From CAYQAJ01 sp964415245 (GTDB taxonomy: Bacteria > Planctomycetota > Planctomycetia > Pirellulales > Pirellulaceae): a stretch of 19,701 nucleotides of DNA. The stretch spans positions 1-19,701 of the forward strand of contig CAYQAJ010000068.1 in NCBI GenBank assembly GCA_964415245.1. Direction: 5' to 3'. The position numbers and the translations under genes were made by a program. Under the pieces are notes generated by a model that saw only the letters and a list, made by a program, of their open reading frames with translations, was not told the origin of the DNA and ran no database searches. This document shows, in pieces, positions 15,753 to 19,701 of the stretch (position 1 is its first letter; each line of letters begins with the position of its first letter).

Positions 15753-17075
15753 ATGGCACGCAAGAAGCAACAGCAGAACCTGCCTCCCCCCATCGCGTTC
15801 GAGGCCGGCGGCGCCGACGATCAGCAGCGGCAGACCAACCTTATCCAATCGCGGCAAGCGCCCGGCTTTCCGTTTGCCTGCGAATTGATGGCCGACGCTC
15901 TGCTCAAGCGCGCCGGAGCCATCCTTCTCGATTACACCCGCGACTCGGTCGCCGTGCGATACCAAGTCGACGGGATGTGGCACAACCTTCCCCCCCGCGA
16001 CCGCCAGAGCGGCGACGCCATGTTGGCCGTTCTCAAGAAGCTGGCCGACCTCAACTTCAACGAGCGACGCGCTCGCCAGCAAGGCAAGTTCGAGGCGGGA
16101 TTCCTTCGCAAGAAATTCAAGTGCACCATCACCAGCCAGGGGACCAAGACGGGCGAACGCGTCGTGCTGAAAATGGCGGACAAGAGGCACCGCTTCGAGT
16201 CGCTCGAGCAGCTCGGCATGCGCGACAAAATGCGAGAGCAGCTTCTGGAGGCATTGGGAGCGCGGCAGGGATTGATCGTCTTCTCCGCGACGCCCGAGGG
16301 AGGACTGACCACCACCTGGAACGTGGCCCTCAGCTCCACCGACCGGTTCACGCGCGACTTCGTGTTGGTCGAGGCGGAAGGTAGCGACGACGAGGAAATC
16401 ATCAACGTCGAGTCGGTCTGCTTCAAGCCCGCCGAGGGGGAATCGCCCGATACGCGTCTTCCCACGGTGCTCCTCAAGCAGCCCGACGTGGTGCTGGTGC
16501 CCGAGCTGACCAACGCCAAGACGGTCGAGCTGGTTTGTCGCTACGTGATCGACGAGAAAAAGCTGGCGATTGTACGCACGCGAGCCCGCGATGCCGCCGA
16601 GGCGCTGCTGCGGATCGTGGCGTACCAGGGTCCGGCCAAAGAGCTGGCACAGTGCCTCACCGCGGTCGTGAATCAGCGGCTGATTCGCAAGCTGTGCGAA
16701 ACGTGCCGGCAGCCGTTCCAGCCTCCCCCGCAGCTTTTGCAAAAGCTCGGAATTCCGCCGGGACGCCTGAAGGTCATGTACCAGGAATACCGGCCGCCTC
16801 CCCCCGAGCAGCAGGTCGACGAACGGGGCCGGCCGGTCGAGATTCCCATTTGTCCGAAGTGTGGGGGGCTCGGCTTTTTCGGACAGACCGCCATCTTCGA
16901 GCTGCTTACCGTCGACGACAACCTGCGAAAGGCTCTACAATCGCAGCCGCGGCTGGAAGTGCTGCGGCAAACTGCCCGCGCCGGCGGACATCGCACCGTG
17001 CAAGAGGAGGGCATCGTGTTGGTGGCGCGGGGCGTGACCTCGATCACCGAGCTGCAGCGCGTGATGAAGCAATAG
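15753..17075 (+). CDS. GspE/PilB-family protein with degenerate ATPase motifs (predicted pseudo-ATPase)
   Basis: The 440-residue protein is homologous to assembly ATPases GspE/PilB. An N2-like domain holds VRYQVDGMWHNL and NERRARQQGKF. The zinc-binding cysteines Cys315, Cys318 (CETC) and Cys367, Cys370 (CPKC) are retained, as is the FGQTAIFELLTVDD end. The nucleotide site is not. Where GPTGSGKTTT is expected the sequence is ATPEGGLTTT, with Leu185 in place of the Walker lysine. The Asp box reads VEAEGSDD. Walker B GEIRD is PELTN (Glu251 kept), and the His box is IVRTRAR. No frameshift or stop interrupts it, so it looks maintained rather than decaying. It may be a structural or regulatory partner of the adjacent PilT. 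ATG 15753 has no strong ribosome site. Confidence 0.9.
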   Translation: MARKKQQQNLPPPIAFEAGGADDQQRQTNLIQSRQAPGFPFACELMADALLKRAGAILLDYTRDSVAVRYQVDGMWHNLPPRDRQSGDAMLAVLKKLADLNFNERRARQQGKFEAGFLRKKFKCTITSQGTKTGERVVLKMADKRHRFESLEQLGMRDKMREQLLEALGARQGLIVFSATPEGGLTTTWNVALSSTDRFTRDFVLVEAEGSDDEEIINVESVCFKPAEGESPDTRLPTVLLKQPDVVLVPELTNAKTVELVCRYVIDEKKLAIVRTRARDAAEALLRIVAYQGPAKELAQCLTAVVNQRLIRKLCETCRQPFQPPPQLLQKLGIPPGRLKVMYQEYRPPPPEQQVDERGRPVEIPICPKCGGLGFFGQTAIFELLTVDDNLRKALQSQPRLEVLRQTARAGGHRTVQEEGIVLVARGVTSITELQRVMKQ

Positions 17076-17265
17076 GCCAACGGCCTTCCGCGTCGAACCG
17101 CTGCCGCCTACCCTTCGTAGACTCAAGAAGCACCCGCCGCGCCGCCGCGAGCCGATCATCCATCGTCGACCACTCGCCTTCGGCCCTGATAGCGCTTAGG
17201 GCGGGCTGCCTGGGAAGCATGACAGTAGGGCCCGCCTTGAGGGTGGCCCGCTTTAGGACGAAACG

Positions 17266-18060
17266 ATGGCAAGTAAAGCCCAGTGGCGTTCGGCACCCGA
17301 CCCGGAGACCGACCAGCGGCGCTACCGAATCGTCAGCCGGCTGGCGATGGTGTCGCTGGTCCTGGCGATTCTGTCGAGCTTGGCCTTGTTGCGCCCGCTG
17401 CTCTGGATCGTGCCGCCCACGGCGGCCGCGCTGGCCGTGTGTGCTTTGGCGTCGATTTCCCGACGAAGCTCCGAACTATCGGGCCGCGCCGTGGCCCTCG
17501 CGGCCCTCGCCATAGCATTGATAATGGGCTTCTGGGCGCCGACGCGACATTTCAGCCGCCAGCACTACCTCTCCCGGCAAGCCGCGCAGTTCTCGCGCGA
17601 GTGGCTGGAGTTGCTGCGACAAGGAAGGCTCTACGATGCGCATCAGCTCCACCTGTCGCTGAAAAATCGCAGCCCGGCCACCGCGTCGCTCGAGGAGGAG
17701 TACGCCAACCGCGACACTCCCGACGACGTTGCGGCGCGCCACAGTCCGGGTGGCTATTACCCTCCCGTAAAGCTAGGCGATGCCTACGACACGTTCTTCG
17801 CCCAGGAAACCCCCAAGCGCCTCGCCGAGCTGGGAGAGCGCGCCCAGTATCATTTCCTGAGAACGGACCGCGTCACGAGTGACAAATCCCGGCACGCCGA
17901 CGCGGTGCAAACGCGGTACCGCGTCGACTATGAAGAAGGTGGCCAGCCGCACAGCTTTCAGATCCACGTTCTGGTGGTTCGCGTACTGCAGCCAGACTCG
18001 GACGAAGGACACTGGCGCATCGACAACGTGACCAAGGTTTCCGGCGCGTCGACGCCGTGA
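17266..18060 (+). CDS. Multi-pass membrane protein of unknown function
   Basis: The 264-residue protein was not recognised. Three hydrophobic segments lie near residues 24-42, 43-63 and 72-90, followed by a ~170-residue soluble C-terminal part that starts with a helix-like RQHYLSRQAAQFSREWLELL. The first half resembles DUF4190-type small membrane domains; the soluble part has no clear match. AGGA about nine bases before ATG 17266 supports the start. It lies 190 bases after the pseudo-ATPase on the same strand, so co-function with it is possible but unproven. Confidence 0.75.
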   Translation: MASKAQWRSAPDPETDQRRYRIVSRLAMVSLVLAILSSLALLRPLLWIVPPTAAALAVCALASISRRSSELSGRAVALAALAIALIMGFWAPTRHFSRQHYLSRQAAQFSREWLELLRQGRLYDAHQLHLSLKNRSPATASLEEEYANRDTPDDVAARHSPGGYYPPVKLGDAYDTFFAQETPKRLAELGERAQYHFLRTDRVTSDKSRHADAVQTRYRVDYEEGGQPHSFQIHVLVVRVLQPDSDEGHWRIDNVTKVSGASTP

Positions 18061-18166
18061 CGGCAGGGAACGTTCCTCCTTCGGCATTCCCCGTTCCGCT
18101 AATTGAACAGAGGAGATTCTCCTCCCTGATTCGCGCTCGCCTCGCGCGCCACGGCGGCTCACTCGC
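18061..18166. terminator. Convergent intergenic region with a small hairpin
   Basis: Between the converging ends of the two membrane-protein genes, GAGGAG, ATT, CTCCTC (near 18109-18125) forms a 6-bp stem with a three-base loop, readable on either strand. There is no T run. A role as a bidirectional transcript end is plausible only from position. Confidence 0.3.
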
Positions 18167-18601
18167 TCATTCCAGCTCCAGGTCGGCGGCCGCCGGGCGC
18201 TCATTCTTATAGATTTTGAACAGCACGAACAGGCCGCCCGCGTCTTTGTGGTAAACGACGTACAGATCGTAACTGGTGAACAGCAGCCCGCGCCGCCAAC
18301 TGTAGCGATCGATGGCGAATTGCCCCGCATCCTCGCGCGGGTGCTCGGGCTCGCCGATTGCACTCTTCACGTCCACGTCGGTCACGGGTTTCTTGATCTC
18401 GCCCATGCTGGGCTGCTCGGCATCCGTCAGCAGCGCATCGACGGCATCGTAGGCCTGGTTCAGTCGCGGCGCAGCCACGAAACGATCGTAGACAAGCGCG
18501 GCCAACAGCACGACCAGAATCACCAACAACAAACCGCGCAGGGCGAGCATGGTAGGATTGCGGCTCTTTGCCGACGGCGGTTGGCCTTGCTGCTCGGACA
18601 T
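18167..18601 (-). CDS. Single-pass membrane protein of unknown function
   Basis: The likely start is ATG at 18601 (MSEQQGQPP), with GGGAG about eight bases upstream; the frame stays open to an earlier ATG at 18661 without a ribosome site. The 144-residue protein has a polar N-terminus, one transmembrane helix at ~19-38 (ALRGLLLVILVVLLAALVY) and a ~105-residue soluble part that includes SYDLYVVYHKDAGGLFVLFKIY. No known family was recognised. It is convergent with the preceding membrane protein. Confidence 0.75.
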   Translation of the reverse strand: MSEQQGQPPSAKSRNPTMLALRGLLLVILVVLLAALVYDRFVAAPRLNQAYDAVDALLTDAEQPSMGEIKKPVTDVDVKSAIGEPEHPREDAGQFAIDRYSWRRGLLFTSYDLYVVYHKDAGGLFVLFKIYKNERPAAADLELE

Positions 18602-18997
18602 GATCGTTTCTCCCAAAGACGAGGAATCCGGGAAGCGGTGAACCGTGCGACGAGTCGGCACCGGCGACGACTGGACCGCGACACGGGGGCGACGCCGAAA
18701 TCGGCGCGGAGTCGCCCGGCGCCGGCATCAGTCTACCCATGCCACCGCAGATCGGCCAGTGCCCGCCGACCGCGAACCAAGACCTGTTGCCGTGCGGCTC
18801 CATAATTCCTCAACCGCCCGCCGTTTGGTGTCGGGTGCGGGCGGCGGTTAAAATGGGCCCGGCGCTTTCGCGCGACGTAGAACCCCGGAGCCGCGCGAAC
18901 CAGCCGGCTCTCCACGCTCACGAGCACGTTCTTTCGCGACATGGCGGGTCGGAGTCGTTCGTCCTGGCGCGGCGGCAATTCCAAAGTCTCTGCATTC
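18602..18997. other. Divergent intergenic region with hairpin and promoter-like boxes
   Basis: No gene is supported here unless the following methyltransferase begins at its upstream in-frame ATG (18941). TTGGTG (18825-18830) and TAAAAT (18849-18854) are 18 bases apart and form the best promoter candidate for the plus-strand gene. An inverted repeat overlaps them: AACCGCC (18812-18818) with GGCGGTT (18843-18849), or GCCCGC (18816-18821) with GCGGGC (18837-18842). The overlap would allow an operator role, but this is speculative. Confidence 0.35.
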
Positions 18998-19701
18998 ATG
19001 AACATGTTGCCAGGCGAACCGCCGTTTCCGCCGTCGCAGCAGCACAACCGCCGCGCCTGGGACGCGCGCGTGAGCGAGAACCGCACCTTCACCCGGCCTG
19101 CCACCGACGAGCAGTTCGCCAACCCTTTACAAACCATCGACCCGCCCCATTGGCTGGGGGGCAGCATCCGCGGTTGGCGCGTGCTGTGCCTTGCTGCGGG
19201 CGGAGGCTCCGCCGGCCCGCTCTACGCCGCCGCCGGCGCCGTCGTCACCGTGGTCGACATCAGCCCCCGCATGCTGGCTCTCGACCATCAGGTCGCCGCC
19301 GAGCGGAATCTCGAGCTGCGCACTGTCGAGACTTCGATGGACGACCTGTCGATGTTCGCCCCCGGCGAGTTCGACCTCGTCGTACAACCGGTGAGCACCT
19401 GCTACGTGCCTGACGTCGCCAGGGTCTACACCGAGGTGGCCCGCGTGGTCCGTGCCGGCGGCTTGTACATCAGCCAGCACAAACAGCCGGCAAGCTTACA
19501 GGCCGACATCCGCCCCAGCCCCCGCGGCTACGAGCTGATCGAGACGTACTACCGCACCGGCCCGCTGCCGCCGGTCACCGGCAGTCGCCACCGCGAAGAG
19601 GGATCGCTCGAATACCTGCACCGCTGGGAACAGCTCGTGGGCGGACTGTGCCGCTCGGGCTTCGTCGTCGAAGACCTGGCCGAACCGATGCACGCCGACC
19701 A
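18998..19701 (+). CDS. Class I SAM-dependent methyltransferase (partial, C-terminus outside window)
   Basis: An open frame runs off the right edge. From ATG 18998, ~234 residues are visible. Residues 62-90 hold motif I as VLCLAAGGGSAGPLYAAAGA followed by the acidic VVDISP that binds the SAM ribose. Later come the FDLVVQPVSTCYV strand and ARVVRAGGLYISQH, typical of Methyltransf_11-like Rossmann enzymes. The N-terminal QHNRRAWDARV and TDEQFANPL blocks are of a kind seen in stand-alone bacterial methyltransferases of unknown substrate. An in-frame ATG at 18941 would add 19 residues; neither start has a good ribosome site. Confidence 0.82.
   Translation, partial: MNMLPGEPPFPPSQQHNRRAWDARVSENRTFTRPATDEQFANPLQTIDPPHWLGGSIRGWRVLCLAAGGGSAGPLYAAAGAVVTVVDISPRMLALDHQVAAERNLELRTVETSMDDLSMFAPGEFDLVVQPVSTCYVPDVARVYTEVARVVRAGGLYISQHKQPASLQADIRPSPRGYELIETYYRTGPLPPVTGSRHREEGSLEYLHRWEQLVGGLCRSGFVVEDLAEPMHAD

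Noticed and set aside
15642..16742. 366-residue open frame antisense to the degenerate GspE gene
   Set aside because: The sense frame has clear GspE homology and zinc cysteines; the antisense product has none.
15720..17075. Reading the degenerate GspE gene as a decaying pseudogene
   Set aside because: No stop or frameshift interrupts 440 codons, and the fold-forming and zinc-binding residues are kept, which argues for a maintained protein.
18739..19413. 224-residue open frame at the right end
   Set aside because: The frame beginning at 18998 carries the SAM-binding motif; this one has a Pro/Arg/His-rich product with none.

Overview
The window is GC-rich, densely coded, and looks like a chromosomal segment of a planctomycete, probably of the Pirellulales. 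That assignment is an inference. It rests on three proteins beginning with the same MPIE..C..C zinc ribbon, on Tat/Sec-exported carbohydrate-type proteins, on a PilT plus degenerate PilB/GspE pair, and on many short palindromic repeats between and inside gene ends. No rRNA, tRNA, CRISPR array, transposase or prophage gene was recognised.

Layout. 1-1170 (-) is the visible part of an exported DUF4185-like protein, divergent from an exported glycoside hydrolase at 1282-2718 (+). After a pair of inverted REP-like hairpins come rsfS (3018-3431) and argS (3591-5600). A solitary beta-class DNA methyltransferase follows (5604-6605), with its first ~45 codons and last ~10 codons lying inside dispersed repeats. 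Two minus-strand zinc-ribbon membrane proteins (6721-7854, 7978-8682) and a third (11121-11990) surround a DinG-type helicase (8872-10962, +). A composite palindromic element lies between dinG and the third zinc-ribbon gene. A Tat-exported sugar isomerase-like protein (12428-13291) sits between two copies of another palindromic repeat. Then come hisF (13591-14358), a PilT-type ATPase (14451-15647), a GspE/PilB homologue that has lost its ATPase motifs (15753-17075) and an unknown membrane protein (17266-18060). A convergent single-pass membrane protein (18167-18601, -) and the 5' part of a SAM methyltransferase (18998-19701, +) end the window.

How the genes relate. Most are unrelated neighbours: translation (rsfS, argS), histidine synthesis (hisF), DNA repair (dinG) and DNA modification. 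Two groups look functionally coherent. One is the pilT / pseudo-GspE pair, in which an intact motor ATPase is followed by a paralogue that keeps the fold and zinc cysteines but lacks the nucleotide-binding lysine. The other is the zinc-ribbon trio, which shares one N-terminal module fused to three different membrane domains. These, and the capture of repeat sequence as protein termini, are the parts most worth a second look.
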